Shown here: positions 1-12,459 of the stretch, in pieces
Numbering within the stretch: the stretch's first letter is position 1
Layout of the letters: each line of letters starts with the position of its first letter
Source of the DNA: Funneliformis mosseae
Taxonomy: Eukaryota; Glomeromycota; Glomeromycetes; Glomerales; Glomeraceae
Reading direction: 5' to 3'
NCBI GenBank assembly: GCA_910592005.1
Contig: CAJVPP010000202.1
Coordinates: 1-40,888, forward strand
Length of the DNA: 40,888 nt
Notes under the pieces: generated by a model
Seen by the model: only the letters and a program-made list of their open reading frames with translations
The model's database searches: none
What the model was told of the DNA's origin: nothing
Program-made: the position numbers and the translations under genes

Positions 1-77
1 CAGTTGGTGTAATTTATAGACCACCTGAAGGAAAACTTAAAAATGTAAAAACAAAAGACTATTTAGGTAAAGCAAAA
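1..77 (+). repeat. Exact partial copy of a NoxR exon
   Basis: Bases 1-77 are identical to 6891-6967, which lie inside exon 6 of the NoxR gene (the segment just after the TPR region). Identity stops at base 78 (a here, c at 6968), and the reading frame then meets TAG within two codons. The copy is cut by the window edge, so its real 5' extent is unknown. It is either a partial gene duplication or an assembly artefact at a contig end. It is not a functional gene on its own. Confidence 0.95.
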
Positions 78-154
78 ATATAGAAAATATGGTGAATTTA
101 ACTATTATCAAAAGTCTACAATAATTAGTGTAAAGATTTTATTATATAAGTAGC

Positions 155-313
155 ATATGGGAGTGTTTCTAGAAAAATCAGGTTCCGAGAAATTTTTAAA
201 ATTAAGAACTTAATACATTTTAATCTAATAACATCAAAAACCAAAATGCAATAAAAATCTCAATTTTGCTAAAAAATTCCCAGAACCTGATTTTCCTAGC
301 AATCAACCCATAT
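155..313. mobile_element. Small terminal-inverted-repeat element (MITE-like)
   Basis: The left end starts ATATGGG and contains AAAAATCAGGTTC. The right end, read in reverse complement, starts ATATGGG and contains GAAAATCAGGTTC. The two ends pair over about 43 bp with several mismatches. The element is about 159 bp and has no coding capacity. A 13-bp direct repeat (agattttattata) lies at 134-146 and 314-326; the right copy touches the element, but the left is 8 bp away, so it is only a possible target-site duplication. Superfamily not assigned. Confidence 0.7.
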
Positions 314-326
314 AGATTTTATTATA

Positions 327-1674
327 GATAATATAATTAAAGAAAATAAAAATTTACTTATAGTTTGTATCAAAAATTAATATATTCACAACTGAATGAT
401 AAATAACATAAATTTTTCAAGTCATGTGAAATTAGACCCAATGGTGTTTTAATTACATATATATGATTATTATATCATATCAACTGGTTAAATAACTGAG
501 ATGATTGTTATAACTATAGTTAAGTTTAGTAACAGTCTTTTTTTAATATAAAATTATTATTTTTATTTAAATATCATTTTTTTTTTTCTTAAATATATTT
601 AAATTTAAAAAAGTTAAACTATTTTAATAATAATATATAAGAATTTTATAAAATTTATTATTAAATTATTGATCTTTTTTTAAAGAATTGGACTAAAAAT
701 TTTTTAGGATTATTTTAAGTTTTTAATATAATGTTAAAATTATTTTTTTTATTTTCTTAAACTGTAAGTATAAAATTGTTTCTAAAACATTTTAAAAACT
801 TAAAATATTTTGATATCTAATGATTATAAAAAAATGTAATAAAATTTTTAAAATTAATAATTATCAATATATTTTAATTTTTTAATTTTTCAATTTTTAA
901 AAATAATTTATTATTTAAATATAAACTTAGTTTTATTGGATTCATCATATTAAGACAAATTAAATGGTGGTATTTTTATATTCTAAGACTGATAATTAGC
1001 AAGATAGTTTAAAATTTTAATTTTTTTTTATAATAATTTATTATTTATTTATCTTTAAAAATCACTAATTAATTACATTTTTTTTTTTTATTTTTAATTT
1101 TTGCTTAGAAAACATCATAAAATTTATTAAAAAAGTATTAATCTTTTTAATAATATATTTAAAAAAAATTAAAAATGATTGTAATTAATAAATAAAATTA
1201 CCTGCAAATTTGTAGGCAAAACATTGAATTATCTTATTCTAAGAGTCCAATACATAGATAGATAAATCGGTTAGTTAAATAAGATTATGTTTGGATTAAG
1301 CAATCTTAAAAAGAAATCTTAATGAAAGTCTTTTAAAACTTGTGGCATTTAAATGCCTTAGAGAATTCAGATAATGATGATTAGAAATTGACAATTATTA
1401 GCATTTTTTTCGGAAGTATACGGTAGGTATTCGGCTCGTGCCGGGCTTCCATTATAATCAATATAATGATTCTTAGAAAAAAATGAAAGTCGTTGTCAAT
1501 CGTAAGAAAACTTTCTCGAATGTTTTACCAACCAATTAAAGTAATATAACAAAGTGGAAGATGTTGTTTCATTTTAACCTGCAGTCTTTTTTCCGAGTAA
1601 AAGCAGTTTATTTAATTAAGCCTTGATTTAAATTCACTGTTACTCCAATTTTTTATCTTGAAAAACCGAAAGAA
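327..1674. other. AT desert upstream of OMA1
   Basis: Almost pure A/T runs occupy about 330-1200. From 1200 to 1674 the composition is more mixed and must include the OMA1 promoter and 5' leader. No open frame, RNA gene or clear repeat was recognised. Confidence 0.6.
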
Positions 1675-3391
1675 ATGATAAGATGGATTGGTTTAAAAGG
1701 TCCTTTAAGAAATTTGAGAATTACCACTAGATTTCAACGTAATGGAACAAATTCACTTTTAAAGAACCAAGGAACAAGCTATGCGATACAGTACGTAAAA
1801 CAACCGACTTTTTTTACGACGACTAGGAGAAGAACTTTTGATATTAATTTGAGCAGTTTTTCACTTTCAACATTACCAAAATTAGTACCAAAATTTCAAT
1901 GTAGACCTTTTCATGCAACGCAACCAGCTAGAGCGATACCATTGCCAGCATTTTTATTAGCACTTAAGGCAGCGAATGTGACAATAGTAATACGTACACT
2001 TAGTAATTTATTACTGTCATTTTTACCTTTTGCATTACGTAAAAATCCAAAAACAGGACGGCCAAGACGATTATTAATATTTTTAACGACGGTAATACCA
2101 TTAACAGGATTTTGTATGGTAACTTTAATGGGTTTAGAGCAAGCACCACACACAGGACGTTGGAGAGTTAGATTTTTGTCAGAAGAGGAGGAAAAAGAAA
2201 TTTGTAATGTAGCATTTTTAATGGAAATAGAAAAATATAAAGACAAATTCTTACCAAATAATAGAATTGAGAGTATTTTTGTTCATCATGTTGCCGAGAA
2301 TTTAATTAAAGGGCTAAATAACGATTTAATGACTTTAAAATCATTTAAAAATTTAAATGAAAAAGAAAGTATTGAAGAAGTTGCTAAAATTGTAGAACAA
2401 AATGTTGTTAACATGAAAGATGAGAGCACGGATACACAAGATGGAGAAAATGAACCTATACCTTTTGAAATATATATTATTGAAGATGATGAAAATTTTA
2501 ATGCTGTTTCCTTCGGCGCTACAAAAAAAATGATTATATTCACAGGTAACGTTATTACGCGTTTTCCTGAAATTTACGCGCAAGTTCCCTCAATCAAATC
2601 TTATAAATTTAAATTAACTTAGGTTGGCTCAATTTAATCGATTATAATGAAGAATACCTTGCAGTCACATTATCTCATGAGATTGCCCATATACTACAGC
2701 GCCATTCAAGCGAATCACTTGGATTTAATCAAATATTATACATGTTTGCAGGTACTTTAATAAATCGTTTTACCCTCGATAGAAATTTGCATACATTAAC
2801 TATAATTTTATTTTCTTATCAGATACTGCTCGTACATTGTTATGGTTTCCATTTCTTGCAGCAATAGGACCTTTATTAAATGATTATTTGAATACAGCAG
2901 CACAAAAGCTAGTTGAAACGTATACATCAGGAAGATATAATCAAAAAGCAGAGAAAGAAGCTGATATCGTTGGACTACATTTGATGGCCCTTTCAGGATA
3001 TCATCCAAAGAAAGCTATAGAATTGTGGAATCATTTATCTTTGATAATTGATCAAAATAGGAATGTTGTAAATGATGTAAATGTTGAACCAAAAGAACCA
3101 CAACAAATTGCTAACACACATCAGGAACGTAAAGAACAACATCTTGCTCTTTTTCAAAGCTTACAAGAATTCTTTGCGTCTCATCCTTTAGAAGAAGTTC
3201 GTGCTAGATATTTAGTTGATGTTTTACCTGATGCCGAACAAATTTATGAAAAAGTTGTTGCTGAGGGTGGAAAAGCTAAACTATTTCATTCTTCTAATAA
3301 ACCTATTGAAGCTTTTAAAGATGGTGATCAGATCATATCCAAAATTTGGAATGGTCTAAGATATTTAATTGGGTTAAATTCAGAATCATAA
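1675..3391 (+). CDS. OMA1: Mitochondrial metalloendopeptidase OMA1 (M48 family)
   Basis: Exons 1675-2545, 2623-2751 and 2823-3391 give 522 residues. Introns are GT-AG, 77 and 71 bp. The N-terminus is Arg-rich with no acidic residues nearby, as in a mitochondrial presequence. Hydrophobic segments lie near residues 90-115 and 135-155. The zinc-binding motif HEIAH is at about 309-313, in the context TLSHEIAHILQRH, and the third ligand motif EAD is at about 379-381. These three elements and their spacing are those of Oma1, an inner-membrane protease for quality control that in animals is stress-activated and cleaves OPA1. Without splicing, the first frame runs to a stop at 2622 and would lose the active site. 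The start is the first ATG of the frame. The gene converges on the dicarboxylate carrier. Confidence 0.93.
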
Positions 3392-3701
3392 AAAATCAAT
3401 TTATTTGGACATTGGATAACGTTTTAAATTTCATCCATGATGCAAAATTAATAAATTCATTCTGTCTTGCTGGAAATTATATATCATTCATAATTTATTT
3501 ATTAAAGTTTTATTTCTGTAAATTCTATTTAATAATAAATATACTTAAATATAAAATTTCCCTTCAATCTATGAACTCTATGAATATCTTTGTTCGATGT
3601 ATATATTATACAATACTTACCTTATATCTACTTACCTAAAGCCAAAATTCATTTTCTCCTGAAGCGAAACAATTTTTTCCAACTTTTTTTCAAAGTTATG
3701 A

Positions 3702-4977
3702 TTAAGCGGTTGCAGGTTCAGGTTTTTTAACATTTAAATCCAACTTTTTATGATATAAATTCTTAATCTGTTCAAGTACCATAAAGGTAACAACGGTATG
3801 TGGCCCTAACCTTACAAAAGCCGGTACCCATCCTTTAAATAATGCTAAAGGTCCTTCTTTACGAATTATAGTTGTTAAAACTACTAAAGTACTCTATTAA
3901 ATGAGAAGAGAAAATGAATTTTCTTTTAACATCTTACAAAGATTATATACATATACATATACATATATTAGGTAACATACCTTTGCTTCTGATGAAGAAT
4001 TCATAACACGAGTTTTGATGACATCAACAGGTGAACAAATAGTAGTAGCTACCAAACCCTAAATGAAGATAAAATCAATTTATGTTTCAAGAAAAGAAAC
4101 TTCTCCTTAAACAAAACCTTTTCCTTTCGATAAAACTTACCGCCAAAACACTACAAGTAAAATGAGTAATAATATTATCTTTAAAAAATTTAGTAGATAG
4201 TAACATTTGTTTAAATTGATCATAAGAAGCTAATTGAGATGAATTCATTAAAATAGCACGATTCATATTTGGTACGATTCCTCTTGTAAGACCTGTAAAT
4301 CCATCTTCTTTCACAATACGATAAAGTCCATCAAAAGCATGTCTATAATTTCTACGTAAATGTGATGACAGCTTTGCATCATTTTGCATACGAACCATAA
4401 CTAAATCTGCTGGATTACCGAAAGCTCCTCCAATACATCCTGATATTGATGCACAAAAAATCTTTTTTGGAAATGACAATTGCTCTTACCATCAAAATAT
4501 ATTATTGATAATCAATAAAAAGAAATTATTTTGGGAATGCACCTAAAAAAAAAGAGAACAAAATACCTTGATTTTTTGATATTGCGGTCTTTAACTTTTC
4601 ATAAGCACCAAATCTCATTGTAGAATAAGTAGCTTGTCTTAGTATACTAGCGGATAATCCACTATATAATCCCCTAATACCTTCATCTTTTACTATTCGT
4701 ATCATTGTATAAATTGTTGATGCTTTGTTTAATCCTTGCGTTGTTTGTAATCTCACTTTAGTTAAGTCCAAAGGATGGCTAACGGTACATGCAATACATG
4801 ATGCCGCTCCTAATATCAGAAAAAGAAAATTAACATGTAAAGAAAAAAAAGGATGAATAATTTTGCATAAATCTACCAACCTCCAAACCAGAATGGATAT
4901 TCAATTTTCTTGTGGTTACTAATTTCGACTGGTGCTGATGTTAATACGCTAGTAGGTAGTGTAGGTGATGATTCCAT
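3702..4977 (-). CDS. DIC1: Mitochondrial dicarboxylate carrier (SLC25 family)
   Basis: Exons 4977-4881, 4809-4567, 4484-4141, 4058-3981 and 3893-3702 give 317 residues, the usual carrier length. Three repeats carry the signature P-x-[DE]: PLDLTKVRLQ, PADLVMVRMQ and PVDVIKTR. Segments such as GLYSGLSASILRQATYST, RMQNDAKL and AGLVATTICSPVD match the yeast Dic1 pattern, so dicarboxylate/phosphate exchange across the inner membrane is the likely role; substrate is inferred from family. The exon 3 acceptor is AAG (4487-4485), chosen because it alone restores the frame into the second repeat. Intron 4 contains an (atatac)n-like run near 3947-3970. The gene is divergent from NoxR and convergent with OMA1. 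Confidence 0.92.
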
Positions 4978-5908
4978 TGTTATCGAAATTCTATTTGAAT
5001 GAATTAATCAGTTTATTTACCTAGAAAAGAAGGGTTTTAATAAAGCATACTTTCCCAAATACTTACACAAAGTTAAATGTTCTTTTCGATTTTAAATAAA
5101 GCAACAGAGGAAAGAAAAAAAAAAAAAATTTTGATCTGGATCACAAATAAATAAAAAAATCTTTTCATCTTTCTAAATGGTCACACGAAAAATAATCTAT
5201 GCTCCGAATTGTTTCATTATTTGTTGTATACATCATAAATATATTATAAATATTATAATCATGCATGATAAGAAATCGGATAGATTCTAATCCGCAGCAC
5301 GTAAAAAAAAAGGAAATTAAATTAAAATTCATCGATCAAAACGATCAACATTATGCATTTTTGGACATGATTTGCCAAGCTTATTAAATTTCTTAACCAC
5401 AAAACCTTTGTTAACCCAAGATGATTACATAATATTAACATGTGTTAACTGTAAAACTGGATAATAAATAAAAAGAAGTTTGTACTACATCATTCTGAAC
5501 GGTTGTTTTTCTTGTTATCCAAGAGAGAAGTCAAGAGAAATCGCCATTATTATTATATAATTATTATTTTATACCTGAGAATTCGGTTTTTTTCAATTGG
5601 TGGAAAAACCGGGTCTTATATCTCCCGCAAAAGATAATTTTATAAATCATGTCATGTTAATTTTTTTTTTATGGTAATTTTTTTTGTACACCTTGCGTGT
5701 TACATTCCATGCCCCTTTCTTGTAACATATTAATATTGTATATTATTATTATAATTGATTTTTCTAATCAGAAGAAAAAAAAAAATTCTCCCATTAAAGT
5801 CCTACTTCCTTCTCTTTACACTTTCTTTTAGTGCCTTAATATATTTAGAAACTTACTTTACTTATAATTTCAACCAGCAACATATATTGCACTCAAATAG
5901 TGAATTAG
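4978..5908. promoter_or_regulatory. Divergent intergenic region between the carrier and NoxR
   Basis: About 930 bp separates two start codons that point away from each other, so it must hold both promoters. It is AT-rich with A and T homopolymers. I see no open frame and no motif that I can tie to a named regulator. Confidence 0.5.
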
Positions 5909-8698
5909 ATGGCTTTGAAGGTTTATATTTCTAATCTGCAATAAACTATACCCATACTAGCATATTACAGCCTTGCTATTTTAATCCGGAATATACTAAC
6001 TCTTCTTTTATGTTCACAGTATGAGTTAGAACAGTGGGGTGCCGCTGTTCAAGCTTATGATTCTCAAGATTTTGATAAAGCTTTGGACACATTCGAGGTA
6101 TACACGAAATCGGATCAGAATAATTCCTATACTTTAAAGTTAAAACCTTTCAAATTCATCTTGTTGAACTTTACGCATTTTAAATCTAATTTTTTTTTTT
6201 TTTGTTAGACTATTGCAGAATCTGCAAAATTCCATTTTAATATGGGTTTAATATATGCCACCCTCGGTGAACACGAAGAAGCAGTACGTAATCGCGCTAC
6301 AGATCAATTAAATTCTCTGAACATTATTTAATTCATTTTTTTATTTTTTGATTTTATAATTTAAAAACGATTTAGTGCCGGTCATATAAAAAAGCTGTAA
6401 AATTAGATCAATTTTTTGCTGTAGCTTATTTTCAAAAGGGCGTTTCCCATTTCCTATTAGGTGAATTTGAAAAGGCATTAGCAAATTTCAATGATTCTTT
6501 ATTGGTAAGTTTGTATTTTTTTTTTTATTTAATACTTATATAATTAATTTATCAATATGTATTTATATAACTTCTGTCATAGTATCTTCGTAAAAATGTT
6601 CTTATAGATTATGAACAATTGGGATTAAAGTTTCGACTTTATTCATGTGAAATTTTATTTAATCGTGGCCTGTGTTACTTATATCTTGGTCAAACGGATC
6701 AAGGTATGGGTGATTTTACATCGGCCGCAAAAGAAAAACAAACGGAGGAACATGAAGTCATTGATGAAGCTATCACAGTTCAGGGTCAAGTGAGCATTTT
6801 TTTTTTATTTTTTTATTTTCTAAAGAAAATATTATGATTTAATAATTATTTATTTATTTATTTTATAGGGTTTCACTGTATTTTCAATCCCAGTTGGTGT
6901 AATTTATAGACCACCTGAAGGAAAACTTAAAAATGTAAAAACAAAAGACTATTTAGGTAAAGCAAAACTAGTAGCAGCTGTAGATCCAGAAGACGCATTC
7001 ACCGGTTTTACAGGTGCTCAACAACAAAAGGTATTTCAAATTACAACAAAAAAAAAAAATTTTTTTTCACATCAATTATATATATCATTAAGAATATTGT
7101 TTTTATTTTGTTTTTTATTAAAATAATAAAAATAAGAAACAAGGACTTAATACGACAACACCAATTACAAAAGCAAACACCGAAGGCGCTGTTATACAAA
7201 TTAATAATGGAACAAATTCGCGACCAACTTCTCCAACTGAAAAACCTCAGAGACCTAAATCATTGTCATCCAGTCCAAGAAATCCACCTTTTCCTATGCG
7301 AGCGAGCAGAAATCCAAGTATAGCAAGACGACGTCCTCCTCAGAATGAAGGAACACCTATTTATGTTGATGACGATAAGACTTCTAATGGTGGAGGGCAA
7401 TTTCCTGATAGACGCTTACCCGCTTCTGAAGGTACGATGCGATCTACCTCACCTGCACCGGATTCAACGGGCGCAGAACAAGGAGATCAAAATACATTTT
7501 TTCTTCGTAATAGTTTTACACAAATGTCTCCTCAAAATGGGATCACTACAACAAAGTCGTTCTAATACTCTAGATAGCAGTCGCGGTTCACCTAAATTAC
7601 CATCTAACGGTCCATCTAGGATGTCTTCCGTAAGAGACTCTAATCGTGGACCACTCAGGGATGGACCTATGCGATCTAATTCTTTGAGAGAATCTAGCCG
7701 TTCAAATTCAATTAGAAATGGTCCACCCAGGATGAATTCTATAAGAGGTGGTAGATCGACAGCAAGGGCAATGCCTCAAAGGTCGAATACACAGGGTCGT
7801 ACGCAATTTTTACAACAACAAATGTCAAAGATGTCAGTCTCGGATGATGATCAAGGTTATAACGATTACTACCAGGATGTAGATCAATACGCTAATAACA
7901 ATATTACTAGTCCACCACCGAGTAATGAAGATTATCAAGTGTATGATTCATGATGATCCATCATTTTTTATTATAGTGAATACGTAAATTTAACTCATCA
8001 ATATGAAATGGTATTCATTATAGTAATAGGCCGACATCTCGATCTCCAAGTTTACGTGGTCGCGGTGGAAGAGGTTCTTTCAAACCATCTCCTTTATCTA
8101 TGCAAGGCGGTCTATTGGCTTCTCCAACAGCGGATAGTGGAGAGGAACATTATGCCAGTTTAATTTTCGATGATGATGGCTATGGTTACGGTGATGGTGA
8201 GGAAGAGGAAACACAATTCGAAATGCTTCCTCCACCACAAAAAAATAGTCTGCCGCAATCTCCGTATCCTAGTTCACCTGTTAATGAAATACTTAAAGAA
8301 CCTACTAAGGTACATAATGAAAGTCATTTGCTGCATAATAATAACCATCATAATAACATTTATTATATATGTTTTAGATTAAAATTAAATGCTATCATAA
8401 AGACACTCGTGTAGTTTTGGTCTCAGCAAGTATAATTTATTCAGAACTTATTAAAAGGATACAGGAAAAATTTACCATAGAAGCATCCTTGCAATTAAAA
8501 TATAAGGATGAAGACGGTTCGATGGTCACGATGATAGATCAAGAAGATTTCGAAATGGCTATATCAATGATTCCAAGAACATCAAGTGATATCGGTAGAA
8601 TGGAGGTAACTATTAATCTTCTTTAACAACACCGTATTTAAACAAATCATCAACTCTTTATATTATTTTTATTATAGATATGGATAGAAACTGAATAA
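5909..8698 (+). CDS. noxR: NADPH oxidase regulator NoxR (p67phox-like)
   Basis: Ten exons: 5909-5920, 6020-6097, 6209-6283, 6376-6504, 6583-6789, 6869-7030, 7137-7940, 8024-8309, 8378-8605, 8678-8698. The start MALKYELEQW and the TPR region (about residues 1-170, e.g. GLIYATLGEHEEA, FEKALANFNDSLL) match fungal NoxR. Next come FSIPVGVIYRPP and KDYLGKAKLVA, equivalent to the p67phox region after the TPRs, a Ser/Pro/Arg/Asn-rich linker, and a C-terminal PB1 domain (exon 9) with the acidic signature YKDEDGSMVT...EDFEMAI. In fungi NoxR works with Rac to activate NoxA/NoxB. Exon 7 is not open throughout: the frame entering it stops at 7563-7565, and one surplus base near the AAAA at 7534-7537 would join it to the frame that continues to 7940. 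With that correction the protein is about 666 residues. Confidence 0.92.
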
Positions 8699-9919
8699 TA
8701 AACTCATTGAAATTATGAGGGTATATTCCAATTTGTATTAAAAAAGTATGTATCTAGGAAATAATAATACTATCACGTAATCATGAAAGGGGGGTTTTTT
8801 TTGATTATCGTCATTATCATTATCATTATTATTATTTAAGATACGTTGGTTCGTGTTGTCAATACCTTAAAAAAAAAATCGGTTTTATGAATAAAAGGTT
8901 CAAGTGTATTATATGTATGTAATGATTTATGAAATATAAAGCTATTGGTGAGTGGAAAATTATTTTAAACCACAATTTTATTTGAAAGTTATTAATTTAC
9001 ACTATAATATATCATTATAGCTCACAAACACGAATCAGGAACATATACATATTTAATTTAATAGATTAAATTATTATTATTATTTTTTTTTTTTTATTTT
9101 TATTCCAACTTAATTTACCAATCATAAATTTCATTTCGTAAATTACATACACTATTACTTTTGAACCTTTATTAATTCTTTCACTTACATTTATTTAATA
9201 ATAGTATACAAAACATGTTTTCAATTAAATTTTTGTTTTAAAAAAAAAAATACAGTATTCATTATTAGAAAGAAGGAATGATAATATTAAAATACAATTC
9301 GTTTCTTCAAATTATTATCCATTTATTTTAAATACAAAAAATTTCGCTTCTTGTTTATAAATGATATAAATGTTTTCGCTGGGATAGTTCGATATTAATT
9401 GATAGATTTAGTATAGATATTTGATTATTAAATATTTTTATCCGACGTATATTATAATTTTTTTCCATAAATACAAAATTAAAAAATCAAACTATTAATT
9501 AAAATTCTAATATAAAAAATAGTCCTAAACGAATTCAGTTCAGGTTAGATTACAAGCCAATCCATTTCGATTTAATTAGTTTGAATTATGAATCTAAAAA
9601 TGGTTAATCTATACTAAGTTAAATTTAAAAAATTATGAATAAACTAAACTTTTTTGTTTAATTAAACAAGTTTAAATTACGTTTTATTTTACGTTTCAAA
9701 TAAAAACATCTTTAAGGCAAATATATAAAGAATATTATTACCTTTAAACTTTGAAAATGAGATTAAAAAATCTTCTACTTTATTTGAATCTATCATTACT
9801 AAAAGGATAAAATTATAATAAACTACAAATATACTTATCTTATTATTTTTCTCCTAATAAGAAAACTTAACTATAAATATAATGAACTTCATTTTCTTTT
9901 ATGAAATTCTTGAAGAACA
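8699..9919. other. Intergenic AT-rich region downstream of NoxR
   Basis: Contains likely NoxR 3' UTR with AATAAA-like signals shortly after the stop (e.g. near 8696-8702 and 8891) and ATTATC-type short repeats at 8805-8835. No gene was recognised. Confidence 0.5.
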
Positions 9920-10203
9920 TAGCATCGCCCGTAAAAAATGGTTTATTTTCCGGGTATTTATTATTAAGGTTAGCATTAGAGTTAGGGTTTGGATTAGGAT
10001 TAGGATCGGGGTAGAATTAGGATTAGTTAAGGGGATTAGCAAATTTGTCATATCTCGTCACATCCTTCAATTTATTAAGTATTCTGAGATTTGGAAAGAT
10101 TTTTGTGAGAAAAATGCTAACTGTCACAATTATATGTCACCCCTAATAAGTATATGTGACCCAGAAAATAAAATCCGGTTACCATTTTTTATGGGTGATA
10201 CTA
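9920..10203. mobile_element. Terminal-inverted-repeat element with internal telomere-like repeats
   Basis: The left end reads tagcatcgcccgtaaaaaat. The right end in reverse complement reads tagtatcacccataaaaaat. Both continue with ggt and, after a 5-bp offset, TTATTTTC(C/T)GGG. The element is about 284 bp and may be bounded by TA. Inside, at about 9967-10035, is an irregular TTAGGG-like series (ttagggtttggattagg, gaattaggattag). An open frame of 128 codons crosses it (9882-10268) but is explained by the repeat content and is not called as a gene. Confidence 0.65.
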
Positions 10204-11960
10204 GAGCTGTTGAAATTCTTAAAAAAGTCATCATTAATCTTATTTATATTATTTTTTTTATTAAATAAACTGATGATTATAGCACATAATAAACAGAAAA
10301 TTTTATTAATAATACTTCATTAACTTTTTGAAATTACAAAAATTGATAAATTTTAATTATTTCTTTTTATATTAACAGTTAATATTATTATAGTATATTA
10401 TTAGAATAAGATCTAAAATATTAAAACTTAATATAAGACATTTTAAAAATATAATGTAAAACATTTTCAAAATATTATAAAAAATATATTATTATATTAT
10501 TATAATAATAACAAAGATGTATTAAAAAAAAATATATTTTTTTTATTTTTTGATTATAATAATAAATTAATTAAGAATTATAAAGATATATATATTTTTT
10601 AATTTTAAATGTATTATTTAATATAATAAATAAAATTAAAATAATCAATTTTAATAAATATATTTATTATTAGATTTATTTATTTGAGATTTTCTTTTTT
10701 TTTTAATTTAAATGATTAATTATAACAATTAATTATGTTTATTAAAATTTACAACTTTAAGAAATTTTCAATTATTTTATAAGTATTTAAAATTTCTTAT
10801 TTAATTTAAATTTTTGAAATTATTTAATTAAACTTGGTAACAAATTTAAAAATAAGTTAATATATTATTTTATAATTAAGTTTATATAAAAGACAAGTTG
10901 AAAGAAAAAGTATATATAACTTATAATTAATTTCTTTTATTTAATATTTGAAAATTCACTTAAAAATATAATTATTTATAATTTTTTTTGTAATATAAAT
11001 TGTTTAAAAATAATTAACTTTTAATAAATAAGTTTAATTGATAAAAATTTTAAAAATTTTAACAAATCTAATAATAATATTTTATTATTATAATATTAAT
11101 TCTATATTAAAAATTATGTTGGATTTAATAATAGTTTTGAAAAAATATTTTAGTTATATAATTCTATATAAGGTAAAATAAATAAATATCTAGATGGTTA
11201 TCTATTATATAAATCAATAATATTTAAATATTTTTTAAATAAATAATTAAAATTTATTTTATTTTTAATTAAATTTTTTTAATTAGTTTATTTGGCATTA
11301 TTTGATTTTGTTACTTATAAAGCTTGTAAAGCTTGGGTTACTTTACTTTAAACTAATATGTAAAAAAATTAATTATTCTTTACTTTTTATTATATTGTTA
11401 TTATATTCTAATACCATCTAACCTTAAAAATATTTAATAAATATATTAAAAATACATAAAATAATATTTTTCTAAAATGTTATAAAAATTAATTTTAAAG
11501 GATTGAGGTTATATATTGCTTAATATAGTAATAGCAGAAAAAATGGCAATAACGATTATATGATTAAATTAATGATTTGAGTAATATCTAATTGGATAAT
11601 GCGAATTAATTTTTGTATATTCATTTGTTAGGTTATTCTGATAATATACATAATTGGATACAAAAATACTTTATGACTAGTATATCATAATAATGTAAAA
11701 ATTTTCTCTTAAAAAATGCTGTGAGTTTTTTAAGTTGTTATATCAAAGTAAAAAATATGAAATATAAATGAATTACATAAAATTACTAAGTTTCTATTAA
11801 AGAATATCATGTCAACAACCTTCCAGTTAAAAAAAAATAAGATTTAAAACAATGTCATTGATCAGAAGTTCAGGATATCCAAAAATTTTTAAGTTCAGTT
11901 TCATTTTAATCGAACTGCTCATTTTTTATAAAAATGCAATAAGTTTCAAAATTGCAGTCA
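10204..11960. other. AT desert
   Basis: Extremely AT-rich sequence made of A, T and AT runs. No open frame with coding character was seen. Confidence 0.7.
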
Positions 11961-11967
11961 CTTTAAT

Positions 11968-12190
11968 AATAATTATCCAGGCCTTAACATAGCCACTCAT
12001 GCAGTTTGTGAAAAATTTAAAAGTTTGATTATTAAATTTGTATCCTCTAAATCTATGTTTTATAATCCTTGATTTGACATCATGTTTAACAAACCTGAAT
12101 TTTATAGAGAACCTATAGATAATTTTTAGGAAAAATGTAAAAAGAAGGTCAGTAAAAAAATTTATGAAAAAAGCCGTTATTTAAAAGACT
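11968..12190 (+). pseudogene. Decayed coding fragment of unknown family
   Basis: One plus-strand frame reads NYPGLNIATHAVCEKFKSLI and continues with coding-like composition to KKIYEKSRYLKDF, broken by TGA and TAG. Codon composition differs from the surrounding AT desert. I do not recognise the family. It could be a remnant of a repeated Rhizophagus-type gene. It could also be chance, so confidence is low. Confidence 0.35.
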
Positions 12191-12459
12191 TTTAGTAAGA
12201 TTTTATGAAAATTATGGGTAATATAGATCAAATTCTCTGCCTTAATTTAAATAAGTAGTATGTAAAGAAAAGTAAAATTAATAATTAAAAAAATGGTATT
12301 ATAATTTAATACTAAAAATTTAGAGTCGATGAAAAAAATTTTTTTTTTTTATCGATAAGATATAAGTGATGAAATTTCGAGTTTTAAATCAATGACATTT
12401 AATTGGTCGTATTATTTTATATATATATATAATTTTAAGATTTTTATAAGAAAAAAAAA

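Noticed and set aside
1911..2583. Three minus-strand ORFs within OMA1 exon 1
   Set aside because: Shadows of the OMA1 coding sequence in other frames.
2546..2622. Reading through the first OMA1 intron to the stop at 2620-2622
   Set aside because: The read-through peptide is not protease-like, and the HEIAH motif lies in the spliced frame.
4526..4879. Separate small gene with N-terminus MVDLCKIIHPFF
   Set aside because: These residues are translated intron upstream of carrier exon 2; a clean donor and acceptor join exon 1 in phase.
9882..10268. 128-codon plus ORF
   Set aside because: Spans the terminal-inverted-repeat element; the Arg/Val/Ile-rich middle is translated TTAGGG-like repeat.
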